A stretch of DNA of 12,774 bases from Treponema sp. (GTDB taxonomy: Bacteria; Spirochaetota; Spirochaetia; Treponematales; Breznakiellaceae). Location: positions 1 to 12,774 of the forward strand of contig JAISBK010000116.1 of the NCBI GenBank assembly GCA_031266255.1, written 5' to 3'. The notes under the pieces were generated by a model, which worked only from the letters and a program-made list of their open reading frames with translations, was not told where the DNA came from and ran no database searches. A program made the position numbers and the translations under genes. Positions 6,112 to 12,531 of the stretch are shown here, one piece after another (positions within the stretch are counted from its first letter, which is position 1; each line of letters starts with the position of its first letter).

Positions 6112-6932
6112 TGGATACTATGATACCTACCCTTATCGCCAATGCCCGTAAGATCCTCATCAAGATAGGCTCCAATACCCTGGCAGATCAGGATGGCAGG
6201 ATCAACCCTCTCTTTCTTGAAGAATTCGCGGCTCAAACCACAGTCCTGATCAAAGACGGAAAGCAGATCGTCATAGTATCGTCCGGAGCCCAGGTGGCCG
6301 GACTTTCAACTTTGGGAAACTGGGCCCGTAAACAGGACATCCATTACAAGCAGGCTCTGTGCGCGATCGGGCAGGTGGAACTCATGGCGGCCTGGGGAAG
6401 GGCGTTTGCACCGCAACAGCTGCATATCGCCCAGATCCTCCTCACCAGGGACGATTTCGAGGATTCCATCCGTACCCTGAACATGCGAAATACCCTTTTC
6501 ACGCTAGTTGACGAAGGAATTATCCCCATCATCAATGAAAATGATACGGTGAGTGTGGAAGAAATTAAGATCGGCGATAATGATACCCTGGCAGCTCAGA
6601 CTGCCGTACTATGGAGTGCAGACCTGCTGATCCTGTTCAGCGACATTGAAGGCCTTTACAACAAAAACCCCAAGGAATACCCTGAGGCGGAATTGGTACC
6701 TGAGGTCTGGGACATCGCTACCATCCGTTCTCAGATCAGCCTAGGAGGGACCAACAACTTTGGTACTGGAGGCATTGCCACTAAGTTGGATGCTGCAGCA
6801 AGGGCAGTGTCCTATGGGATCCCCATGATCCTCGCTCACGGAAGACAACACCGTGCATTGGAAGCCTTAGCTGCTGGAACCCAAAGGGGTACCGCTTTCT
6901 TGGTTCCTTCCCCTCTGCAGGGGGTGAAGTGA
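6111..6932 (+). CDS. proB: Glutamate 5-kinase, short form without PUA domain
   Basis: ProB phosphorylates the gamma-carboxylate of glutamate with ATP, the committed and normally proline-inhibited step of proline synthesis. The 273 residues cover only the amino-acid-kinase domain: ILIKIGS with Lys18, VSSGA at 56-60, PIINENDTV at 139-147, IGDNDTLAA at 154-162, FSDIEGLY at 176-183 and GTGGIATKLDAA at 218-229. The roughly 100-residue C-terminal PUA domain of enzymes such as E. coli ProB (367 residues) is absent, and the frame simply ends; this is a natural short form, not a truncation scar. It lacks a strong Shine-Dalgarno of its own and relies on coupling with proA. A converging tRNA-Pro gene lies 34 bases downstream. 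Confidence 0.95.
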   Translation: MDTMIPTLIANARKILIKIGSNTLADQDGRINPLFLEEFAAQTTVLIKDGKQIVIVSSGAQVAGLSTLGNWARKQDIHYKQALCAIGQVELMAAWGRAFAPQQLHIAQILLTRDDFEDSIRTLNMRNTLFTLVDEGIIPIINENDTVSVEEIKIGDNDTLAAQTAVLWSADLLILFSDIEGLYNKNPKEYPEAELVPEVWDIATIRSQISLGGTNNFGTGGIATKLDAAARAVSYGIPMILAHGRQHRALEALAAGTQRGTAFLVPSPLQGVK

Positions 6933-6934
6933 GT

Positions 6935-6963
6935 GGGGCTGTCCGTTCTTTTTAGACAACCCC
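6935..6963 (-). terminator. Hairpin between proB and the convergent tRNA-Pro gene
   Basis: The arms at 6935-6943 and 6955-6963 form a 9-pair stem in minus-strand RNA (one G-U wobble) with an 11-base loop. In plus-strand RNA the same position is a C-A mismatch, so it best serves the tRNA transcript, four bases after its last base. No T run follows in the minus direction, so it may be a processing or stability hairpin. Confidence 0.4.
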
Positions 6964-6966
6964 AGA

Positions 6967-7039
6967 TCGGGTCGGGCGGATTTGAACCGCCGGTCTCTTA
7001 CTCCCGAAGCAAGCGGATTAGCCACTATCCTACGACCCG
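6967..7039 (-). tRNA. tRNA-Pro (anticodon CGG)
   Basis: The minus strand folds into a standard 73-base cloverleaf. The acceptor stem is CGGGTCG/CGACCCG, all seven pairs. The D stem is GGAT/ATCC, and the anticodon stem CTTGC/GTAAG contains one G-U pair. The anticodon loop is TTCGGGA with CGG at 34-36. The variable region has five bases, and the T stem GGCGG/CCGCC closes the loop TTCAAAT. C1-G72 and discriminator A73 are the usual bacterial tRNA-Pro identity elements. CCA is not encoded (TCT follows), so it is added by CCA transferase. It reads codon CCG. Confidence 0.97.
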
Positions 7040-7050
7040 AGGATTTTTTA

Positions 7051-7079
7051 ATCTTATAGAATTTCCTGAATACCGTCAA
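7051..7079 (-). promoter_or_regulatory. Predicted promoter of the tRNA-Pro gene
   Basis: On the minus strand, TTGACG (7079-7074) and TAAGAT (7056-7051) have the optimal 17-base spacing. The -10 box ends 11 bases before the mature tRNA 5' end. The tRNA is therefore probably its own transcription unit and not the tail of the tatD operon. Confidence 0.6.
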
Positions 7080-7332
7080 CCCCCCGCGTTGCCTCATGTC
7101 GCCGTTCAATAGAAATGAGCCATTCAAACTTCTGCTTGGCAGGGTAACAATCGGACTATACCTCAAACATAGGGGGGATTCCTTTAACCAACAGCGGTTT
7201 GTCTTTCCATATGATATGAAACATGATAATCACCATAGACAAATCACTGGAAGGCGTTTGAGTTGGCGTTTTTTTACCTCAATTACGGGTTCGTTTAAGA
7301 CCCACCATACTTTGTGGATCATCTCCACTTTT
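7080..7332. other. Intergenic region between tRNA-Pro and tatD
   Basis: No convincing coding region is visible here. A plus-strand frame from 7096 lacks a binding site and runs antisense into tatD. The stretch holds a complementary pair GGTTTGTCT (7196-7204) and AGACAAATC (7237-7245), a weak plus-strand promoter (TTGGCA 7136-7141, TATACC 7157-7162, spacing 15) and the heptamer GGCGTTT three times (7253, 7265, 7343). It ends in a plus-strand terminator-like hairpin. Confidence 0.5.
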
Positions 7333-7334
7333 TT
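7314..7334 (+). terminator. Plus-strand terminator-like hairpin with T run
   Basis: GTGGA (7314-7318) and TCCAC (7324-7328) flank a five-base loop and are followed at once by TTTTTT (7329-7334). Polarity is plus, opposite to tatD, whose stop codon it overlaps. It would stop plus-strand transcription before it runs antisense into tatD. The stem is short. Confidence 0.35.
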
Positions 7335-8136
7335 ATGCAAACGGCGTTTTAAATATGGCGCTCACATTCTGGACTATGGCAGTTTGTAAGGCTTCAAGGC
7401 TGATCCCGCGTAATGTTGCGGCCAGGTGATAGGTTTCCACCACCATACCCGGATCCGCAGGCTTTCCCCGGAATGGTTGCGGCGCAAGATAGGGCGCATC
7501 GGTTTCCAGAAGCAGCCTATCCAGCGGAATAAACTGAAGAACATCTCGGAGCGCTTGGGCATTTTTATAGGTAAGGGTGCCTGCAAAGGAAAGGTAATAC
7601 CCCAACTGTAAAAAGCTCCGGGCCTCTGGAATTCCATAAGAAAAACAGTGAATCACCCCCTGGACTGCCGGGTAACGGGCGAGGATTTCCCCAGTTTCTG
7701 CAGCAGATTGCCGGGAATGAATGATAATAGGAAGCTGCTGCCGTTGGGCCAGATCCAGTTGCAGTTCCAGTAGCTCGTGCTCCCCTTTCAGATCAGCACC
7801 AGTTTCTTGCCGGTTATGGTGGCGGTCAAGGCCACATTCTCCAATGGCAATGAGCCGGCCTTGCGGGGCCGCGGTGATGTGCTGTTCCAAGCAGCGCATC
7901 AAAGGCTCCCGTTCGGCAATGGATTCCTTGGAAGGCCATATACCGGCACTAAAGCGAATCCGGTCAAACTGACTAAAGGCCTTGAGCCGGCACTTGAGAT
8001 CCTCAGCCTCGGTTCCAATATCAATAATTCTGCCAAAGTCCTCCTGGAAAAGCCGGGAAAGGAGCGCTTCCACGGGAAGCGCTCCTTGGGGGAGCATGGA
8101 GAGATGGGCATGGGTATCAATGAAACTTGCTTGCAT
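7333..8136 (-). CDS. tatD: TatD-family metal-dependent hydrolase (putative DNase)
   Basis: This 267-residue TIM-barrel hydrolase of the TatD family acts in the cytoplasm; characterised members are 3'-5' exonucleases on DNA. Metal ligands are visible: Asp7-Thr-His9-Ala-His11, Glu100 in IGECGLD, His140 in IIHSR, His163 in IHCF and Asp213 in LETDAPYLAP. The frame is open further upstream to 8226, but those 30 residues overlap moxR in another frame. The ATG at 8136 begins the protein directly before the HxH motif, where family members start. It lies four bases after the moxR stop, with AAGG in between, so it is probably translated by coupling. It is the last gene of the minus-strand operon. Family assignment is firm, but the substrate is unproven. 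Confidence 0.92.
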   Translation of the reverse strand: MQASFIDTHAHLSMLPQGALPVEALLSRLFQEDFGRIIDIGTEAEDLKCRLKAFSQFDRIRFSAGIWPSKESIAEREPLMRCLEQHITAAPQGRLIAIGECGLDRHHNRQETGADLKGEHELLELQLDLAQRQQLPIIIHSRQSAAETGEILARYPAVQGVIHCFSYGIPEARSFLQLGYYLSFAGTLTYKNAQALRDVLQFIPLDRLLLETDAPYLAPQPFRGKPADPGMVVETYHLAATLRGISLEALQTAIVQNVSAIFKTPFA

Positions 8137-8140
8137 AACC

Positions 8141-9205
8141 TTAGGGTACCGGCACCAAGGTGAGAAGCCGGGAAATGACCGCATCAGGATCAAGGCCGTC
8201 CGCCTCAGCTTCATAGGAAAGGACAAGGCGGTGCCGTAAAACCGGTAATGCCGCAGCCTTCACATCTTCAGGGCTCACAAAGGAACGGCCCGCAAAAAGC
8301 GCCCGGATACGGGAACAACGGTACAGGGCAATGGAAGCACGGGGAGATGCCCCAAAGGCGATATACCGATACAGCCCCTCACGGCTCGTTTTTTCTTCCC
8401 CGGAGAGTCTTCCCCCAGGGGATCCGGAGGTCGAAGGTCTTGAAGCTAAGGGTCTTGAGGCTGCTACAATCGAAACGATGTATGCAACAATGTGCGGATC
8501 CATAAAGATAGCATCCGCGGCGGTTCGCAGCGTTCCCAAGGCTGCAGCATCTAAAACCGGATGTAAGCACGGCTCGCTGGTACGAAGACGCTGCTGAGAA
8601 GGGGACACCTGGAGGATCTGAATTTCTTCCTCCATACTGGGATATCGGATCAGGAGTTTGAGGAGGAACCGGTCCAGTTCTGCATCGGGGAGGACATAGG
8701 TCCCTTCATGTTCAATGGGGTTTTGGGTGGCCAAGACAAAAAACGGGTCGGGTAGGGGATAGGTGGTTTCCCCTATGGTAACCTGCCGTTCCTCCATAGC
8801 CTCAAGCAGCGCAGACTGGACCTTTGCCGGGGCTCGGTTGATCTCATCTGCCAGGATCACATGGGCAAAAACCGGTCCACGGCGGACTGAAAAGGTTCCT
8901 GAAGCTTGTTCCCACACCAGGGTACCGGTGAGGTCTGCAGGAAGCAAATCCGGGGTGAACTGTATCCGCTTAAACGAAAGACCGGTAATATCCGCAAGAC
9001 TCTTGACCGCCAAGGTTTTCGCTAAACCGGGTACTCCTTCAAGGAGTATATGGCCCCCGGCAATCAGGGCCATGAGAAGCCCCTCGATCATTTCCTGTTG
9101 ACCTACGATCCGCTTGGCTAATTCGGCTTTACCCGCATCCAAGATTGCTAAAGCTGTATTTTTTTCTGTTGTTTCTTTCGCTGCGTTATCTTGAGGAGTT
9201 ATCAT
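8141..9205 (-). CDS. moxR: MoxR-family AAA+ ATPase
   Basis: MoxR proteins are chaperone-like AAA+ ATPases, usually paired with von Willebrand A proteins and involved in complex assembly or envelope stress. The 354-residue chain carries Walker A GVPGLAKT (57-64), Walker B VILADE (116-121), sensor 1 in LATQNPIEHEGTY with Asn162, the LPDAELDRF signature (172-180) and sensor 2 GASPRA with Arg289. A Ser/Pro/Gly-rich stretch of about 25 residues (252-277) is inserted before sensor 2 and includes an imperfect repeat ASRPL-ASRPS. The start follows AAGGG close to the ATG. The preceding TPR gene stops six bases earlier and tatD begins four bases after, so all are one operon. DUF58 and vWA partners are not in this window. 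Confidence 0.93.
   Translation of the reverse strand: MITPQDNAAKETTEKNTALAILDAGKAELAKRIVGQQEMIEGLLMALIAGGHILLEGVPGLAKTLAVKSLADITGLSFKRIQFTPDLLPADLTGTLVWEQASGTFSVRRGPVFAHVILADEINRAPAKVQSALLEAMEERQVTIGETTYPLPDPFFVLATQNPIEHEGTYVLPDAELDRFLLKLLIRYPSMEEEIQILQVSPSQQRLRTSEPCLHPVLDAAALGTLRTAADAIFMDPHIVAYIVSIVAASRPLASRPSTSGSPGGRLSGEEKTSREGLYRYIAFGASPRASIALYRCSRIRALFAGRSFVSPEDVKAAALPVLRHRLVLSYEAEADGLDPDAVISRLLTLVPVP
8434..8462. repeat. Imperfect 15-base tandem repeat inside moxR
   Basis: Two copies (8434-8447 and 8449-8462, period 15, two mismatches) sit within moxR and encode the ASRPL/ASRPS repeat in its inserted linker. The period is a multiple of three, so duplication or loss would keep the frame. 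Confidence 0.6.
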
Positions 9206-9211
9206 AATCCC

Positions 9212-10831
9212 TTACTGAATCGTAAAATAATACCGCTCAAGGTAGGCAATCCGCCGCCGGGCATCGTTTCCCCGGGGACTTTGCGGGTATTCCCGGATCA
9301 GCCGACGGTAATAATCTAAGGCCGAACGAATATCCCTGCTTGGACTAGCCGCTTCTAAAGACTGGCCGTAGAGCCACCACGCCTCATCAGTTCCCGCGGG
9401 GTACTGTTCCCGGAACTGATCCAAGGCGGAGATCGCCTGGGGAAACTGGCTTGCGGTATATGCTTCCCGTGCCTGCTGCAAGTAGTCAATGATGGGCAAG
9501 GCAGGGGGGGGAACTTCTGAGGGAGGCACTACAACCGGAGGAAGCTCCGCAGGGGGCAACCGAACAGAAGCAATGCTGTCCCCTGGCAGGGTAGGCCAAC
9601 GGGGTTCTGCAATCACTCTGCCTCGATCCACAGACAGGAAACGGTTCCCCGATTCTTGGGGAACCGGACTGACCATCACCTGGACCGAGTCGTTGATAAG
9701 GTAATCTTCGATAAAGTCTTGTTTGTAGAAGGTAAGGATATAGGTTCCTGGGCTTTCTGTTTTGAACACAAAATTCTGTCCCTCTTTTTCCAGACGTCGA
9801 GAATCATAGACCACACCTGGCCGGGATTCCTGTTCACCCAGATAGACCCAACCGGTTCCTCTGAAGGGGACCTCTACCACCTGACCAACTATAGCTTGAA
9901 CGGTTCGTGAATAGCTTGCCTTTGCCTGCATTTCCCGTTGAAAGGAACTTGAGGGCCTCTGCGCAGAACGTTCCGGTGGAGGATTTCCTTGATTCCCCTG
10001 CTGGGGAAGGACTTGATGGGCTATCTGAGGAGGAGGTTCCTGTTCTGCGGGTCGGATAAACCGAGGCGGTTCTGGAGAAACCGGTGCTGGAGCTGGTGTT
10101 TGGACCGGGGCCTGCACCCTATCCTGGGTAAGGGGCCGCACGGTTATGATGGAACCAGGCGCCACCGGGGGAGGTTCAGGTAAGTCAGATAAAACCGGTT
10201 CAGCGACCCTGCCCTGAGGCTGATGAGGAGGCTCGGAAACCGACGGAACAAGTCCATTCAGAGGGACCATAGGTTCAAGAACCGGGGGCAACGCTGATTC
10301 GGAAAACTCAACCGGGGGTGCAGCAGGAGGCAACGCCGTAAACGGGGCAGGGATACCAGAAATAGAAGGCTCAGGAGCGGGAGGCAATACCGGTTCCTTA
10401 TGCTCAGGCACATGAGGAGGGGCAGAAAACTGGACCTCCGTATCCGGTATCTCGGTTAAAAATTGGGTGTCGGTTCCTGGTATGGGAAGGATTACCCTCT
10501 GTTCAGGAGGCACCTGTTCTGGAAGATGCGTTTCAGGAAACAGGGAGCCTTGAGAGCCTGGAGCCGCATCCGCGACTCCAGCAACCAGCACTTTGGAAAA
10601 AGCGGGAAAAATGGGAGCCCAGGTTAAACCAGAGGCTTCAGGGCTTTGGGGGTCATATTGATTCGGCCAGGTAGCCGCGTTGTTTAAGATAAGCCCCGAA
10701 GATCTCTTCAGGGACGCGGCAGGCTCCTTGAGCGCCCAAGCCGAGAGCTTACTAGTACAGACTGCAAAAACAAACATCAAGAGAAAGAGGGAAAACAGGT
10801 GAAACAACCGGTGCATCTTCTGTATCTTCAT
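9212..10831 (-). CDS. Exported proline-rich protein with C-terminal TPR domain
   Basis: This is a 539-residue envelope protein with a modular layout. Residues 8-34 are a basic then hydrophobic signal or anchor; cleavage after Ala-Trp-Ala is possible, and Cys25 (Phe-Ala-Val-Cys) is a poor lipobox. Residues about 100-295 are very rich in proline, with many Pro-Pro and Glu-Pro steps as in TonB-like periplasmic spacers. Residues 308-390 look like a compact beta-sandwich domain ending in an alternating hydrophobic strand. A second Pro-rich linker (425-447) leads to a helical TPR-like region (448-539), like those of YbgF/BamD-type proteins. Its start overlaps the upstream stop by four bases (ATGA) and it ends six bases before moxR. 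I recognise no named family. A periplasmic scaffold working with MoxR is inference. Confidence 0.75.
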   Translation of the reverse strand: MKIQKMHRLFHLFSLFLLMFVFAVCTSKLSAWALKEPAASLKRSSGLILNNAATWPNQYDPQSPEASGLTWAPIFPAFSKVLVAGVADAAPGSQGSLFPETHLPEQVPPEQRVILPIPGTDTQFLTEIPDTEVQFSAPPHVPEHKEPVLPPAPEPSISGIPAPFTALPPAAPPVEFSESALPPVLEPMVPLNGLVPSVSEPPHQPQGRVAEPVLSDLPEPPPVAPGSIITVRPLTQDRVQAPVQTPAPAPVSPEPPRFIRPAEQEPPPQIAHQVLPQQGNQGNPPPERSAQRPSSSFQREMQAKASYSRTVQAIVGQVVEVPFRGTGWVYLGEQESRPGVVYDSRRLEKEGQNFVFKTESPGTYILTFYKQDFIEDYLINDSVQVMVSPVPQESGNRFLSVDRGRVIAEPRWPTLPGDSIASVRLPPAELPPVVVPPSEVPPPALPIIDYLQQAREAYTASQFPQAISALDQFREQYPAGTDEAWWLYGQSLEAASPSRDIRSALDYYRRLIREYPQSPRGNDARRRIAYLERYYFTIQ

Positions 10832-11253
10832 GGAATACCTTCCAAAAATTCATCAATAGTCGCTTTTATCCGCTCCCGCCATAGCTGAGGATCATCATGC
10901 AAAGGATCCGTCCAGAACGGACGGACATCTTCAACGGTCCACGGGTTCCGAGGTTCCCGTTCTAAAAGTACCTCGGGAAGAAAATCCGGTTCATCAGGGA
11001 GAAACAATGCTTCCGGCGCAATGGATAATGGCTTAAAATCATTACTTAATGTTCGGGAAAATTTCGATGGAATCTTAGCATCCTGATTCATAACGATGAG
11101 AAATCCTATAAGGCATAATAACAGGATCGCCAGTCCTCCCACACATAAACGAACCAGATTCCGTTGCGTTTGTAAACCATTTATTATACGTACCCTGACG
11201 GTTTGCACCGTTGAACGTATTTTTAACCAGAGGGGCGTTGACCATAACGTCAT
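10828..11253 (-). CDS. Single-pass membrane protein, first gene of the moxR operon
   Basis: This is a 141-residue protein of unknown family. The first 33 residues are basic, residues about 35-55 form one strong transmembrane helix, and the remaining 85 residues are acidic, with Pro and Trp, and most likely periplasmic (N-in, C-out by the positive-inside rule). There is no signal cleavage site. The ATG at 11253 has almost no leader: a TACAAT box ends six bases before it, and AGGG is too close to act as a Shine-Dalgarno. Its stop overlaps the next start as ATGA. Co-translation with the Pro-rich TPR protein suggests the two interact. No enzymatic motif is visible. Confidence 0.7.
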   Translation of the reverse strand: MTLWSTPLWLKIRSTVQTVRVRIINGLQTQRNLVRLCVGGLAILLLCLIGFLIVMNQDAKIPSKFSRTLSNDFKPLSIAPEALFLPDEPDFLPEVLLEREPRNPWTVEDVRPFWTDPLHDDPQLWRERIKATIDEFLEGIP

Positions 11254-11255
11254 AC

Positions 11256-11267
11256 CCTAATTGTAGC
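11256..11267 (-). promoter_or_regulatory. Extended -10 promoter of the moxR operon, possibly leaderless
   Basis: On the minus strand TGCTACAAT (11267-11259) is a near-perfect extended -10 element. The hexamer ends six bases before the ATG at 11253, so transcription would start at or next to the A of the start codon. No clear -35 hexamer is seen, which is acceptable for the extended type. The box overlaps the -35 of the divergent gene. Confidence 0.45.
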
Positions 11268-11289
11268 AAAAAAAGATACTTTATACAGT
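11261..11289 (+). promoter_or_regulatory. Predicted promoter of the Aat-like/PilZ unit
   Basis: TTGTAG (11261-11266) and TACAGT (11284-11289) are 17 bases apart; TATACA (11282-11287) is an alternative -10. The -35 lies on top of the -10 box of the divergent moxR operon, so only one polymerase could use the interval at a time. Confidence 0.35.
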
Positions 11290-11336
11290 ACCCATCTTTT
11301 TATTTTTCTTAAGGGGTCATTGGCAAAGCCTATGCT

Positions 11337-12074
11337 ATGGTATACCCTAGTGGTATGGATTCCTGTCTCCGCTACCTCTCTACCGGCCATGTTTTTATTA
11401 CTCCTGAGGACGACCTTGATAAGGTGGTGGATGCCCTTTTGGAAACTGATTATGCTGAGGAATTTTGCGTGGCCCTGGACTTTGATCCCCATTTTATCGC
11501 CCGGCTTATGTCGGCAGGGTTCCTTGTCATGTCCATGAAAATACAAGAAGAAGGACATCCAGGGCCTGAATCGAATGTTCTCCTCCTTCCCAAGCTCCAC
11601 CTTATACGATCGGTCCTCTTTTTCCCGGATCTCCATATCAAGAAATCAATTAAACCGCTTTTGACGAAGTATGAACTCAAAGTAGATACGGATTTCCAAG
11701 CTATTCTGGAGAAGTGTGTCCATATCCACGGCGATGACTGGCTTACCCCACCTCTGCAAGAGCGTCTTACCTGGATACGTACCTATGAAGACCTAAAGGT
11801 GAGGCCCGTTTCTTTTGGGGTGTACCGGAACGGGGAGCTTAAAGCAGGGGAATTCGGGGTGGTAACAGGCCGGGTGTATACCAGCTATTCCGGGTATTAT
11901 GATGAAAATTCCGCAGGAACCGTGCAAATGGTACTCACCGCGCAATACCTCCAGGAACAGGGTTTCGCCTTCTTGGATCTGGGGATGCCCTTGGCCTATA
12001 AAGATACCCTGGGAGCATGTACTCTAGTTCCCCAGTACTTTGTAAGGCTTTTCCGATCTGCCCGGGCATCCTGA
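11337..12074 (+). CDS. Leucyl/phenylalanyl-tRNA-protein transferase-like protein (Aat family, divergent)
   Basis: Aat enzymes move Leu or Phe from tRNA to the N-terminus of proteins, marking them for ClpS/ClpAP degradation. From residue 90 the 245-residue chain follows the family: LFFPDLHIKKSIKP (94-107; family LHISRS), LTWI..YEDL (144-153; family TWI..AY..LH), FGVYRNGELKAGEFGV (160-175) and LDLGMPLAYKDTLGAC (213-228; family IDCQ...SLGAC). The first 85 residues do not match the usual N-terminal domain (GIFPW, WWSPDPR). Asp214 matches the proposed E. coli catalytic Asp186, but Gln188 is Gly216 and the Glu of the GESMFS motif appears replaced. Activity is therefore uncertain. The start is unclear: ATG 11337 and ATG 11355 both lack a good Shine-Dalgarno, while AAGGGG (11311-11316) is far upstream. 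Confidence 0.75.
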   Translation: MVYPSGMDSCLRYLSTGHVFITPEDDLDKVVDALLETDYAEEFCVALDFDPHFIARLMSAGFLVMSMKIQEEGHPGPESNVLLLPKLHLIRSVLFFPDLHIKKSIKPLLTKYELKVDTDFQAILEKCVHIHGDDWLTPPLQERLTWIRTYEDLKVRPVSFGVYRNGELKAGEFGVVTGRVYTSYSGYYDENSAGTVQMVLTAQYLQEQGFAFLDLGMPLAYKDTLGACTLVPQYFVRLFRSARAS

Positions 12075-12098
12075 AACCGTAAAACCCTGGAGATATCA

Positions 12099-12494
12099 TT
12101 GACGAAATTACGTCCAATGAGCATACTAAAAGTAGTTATGGAAGAAAGACGAAAAGATATTCGCTATCGTACCCTTGGTCGGGCTCGTATTCCTGAAGTT
12201 TTTGATGGAGATATGGTATTAAAAGATCTCAGTATTACGGGATGCCGTATTCAATGTACCAAGCCTATTGAGGCTATACAGCTCCATACCCCCTATACGA
12301 TTCAAATTATACCGGAATCTGAGGTAAAAACCGATATGTTTGAAGTTTTAGCTGAATCTCGGTGGATCCGCTCCCGGGAAGATTCCTATGAAGCTGCTTT
12401 TATGATCCTAGAATCTCCTAAAGGAAAGCAATTTGAATGTTATGTAGATTATCTTGTATGGCGTTCCGGGAGCATATCAACTACTTTGCCCTAA
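12099..12494 (+). CDS. PilZ-domain c-di-GMP-binding protein
   Basis: PilZ domains bind cyclic di-GMP and transmit the signal to motility, adhesion or polysaccharide systems. This 131-residue protein is essentially a lone PilZ domain with both binding motifs: RxxxR at Arg18-Lys-Asp-Ile-Arg22 and DxSxxG at Asp43-Leu-Ser-Ile-Thr-Gly48. The rest forms the expected beta-barrel with a hydrophobic end. I chose the TTG at 12099 because GGAGA (12089-12093) is correctly spaced. ATG 12117 and ATG 12138 are in frame but have weaker binding sites, and the domain is complete from either. It lies 24 bases after the Aat-like gene and is probably co-transcribed with it. With no effector domain it must act by binding a partner. 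Confidence 0.9.
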   Translation: MTKLRPMSILKVVMEERRKDIRYRTLGRARIPEVFDGDMVLKDLSITGCRIQCTKPIEAIQLHTPYTIQIIPESEVKTDMFEVLAESRWIRSREDSYEAAFMILESPKGKQFECYVDYLVWRSGSISTTLP

Positions 12495-12531
12495 ACGGCT
12501 GTAATCTAGGTTTTCTCTTTGTCAAAGCCGT
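12494..12531. repeat. Short inverted repeat between convergent genes
   Basis: ACGGCT (12494-12499) and AGCCGT (12526-12531) are complementary across 26 bases containing TTTTCTCTTTG. The element overlaps the ends of the PilZ gene and the convergent final gene. It could be a weak terminator; the arms are short. Confidence 0.25.

Noticed and set aside
7096..7389. 97-codon plus-strand frame between tRNA-Pro and tatD
   Set aside because: It lacks a Shine-Dalgarno and its end is antisense to tatD. The non-coding signals in the same stretch explain it better.
8137..8226. 30-residue N-terminal extension of TatD
   Set aside because: It overlaps the conserved end of moxR in another frame. TatD proteins start directly before the HxH motif, as at 8136.
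9989..10183. Plus-strand frame opposite the proline-rich region
   Set aside because: Pro codon runs read as Gly/Arg/Trp codons on the other strand; this is a compositional artefact.
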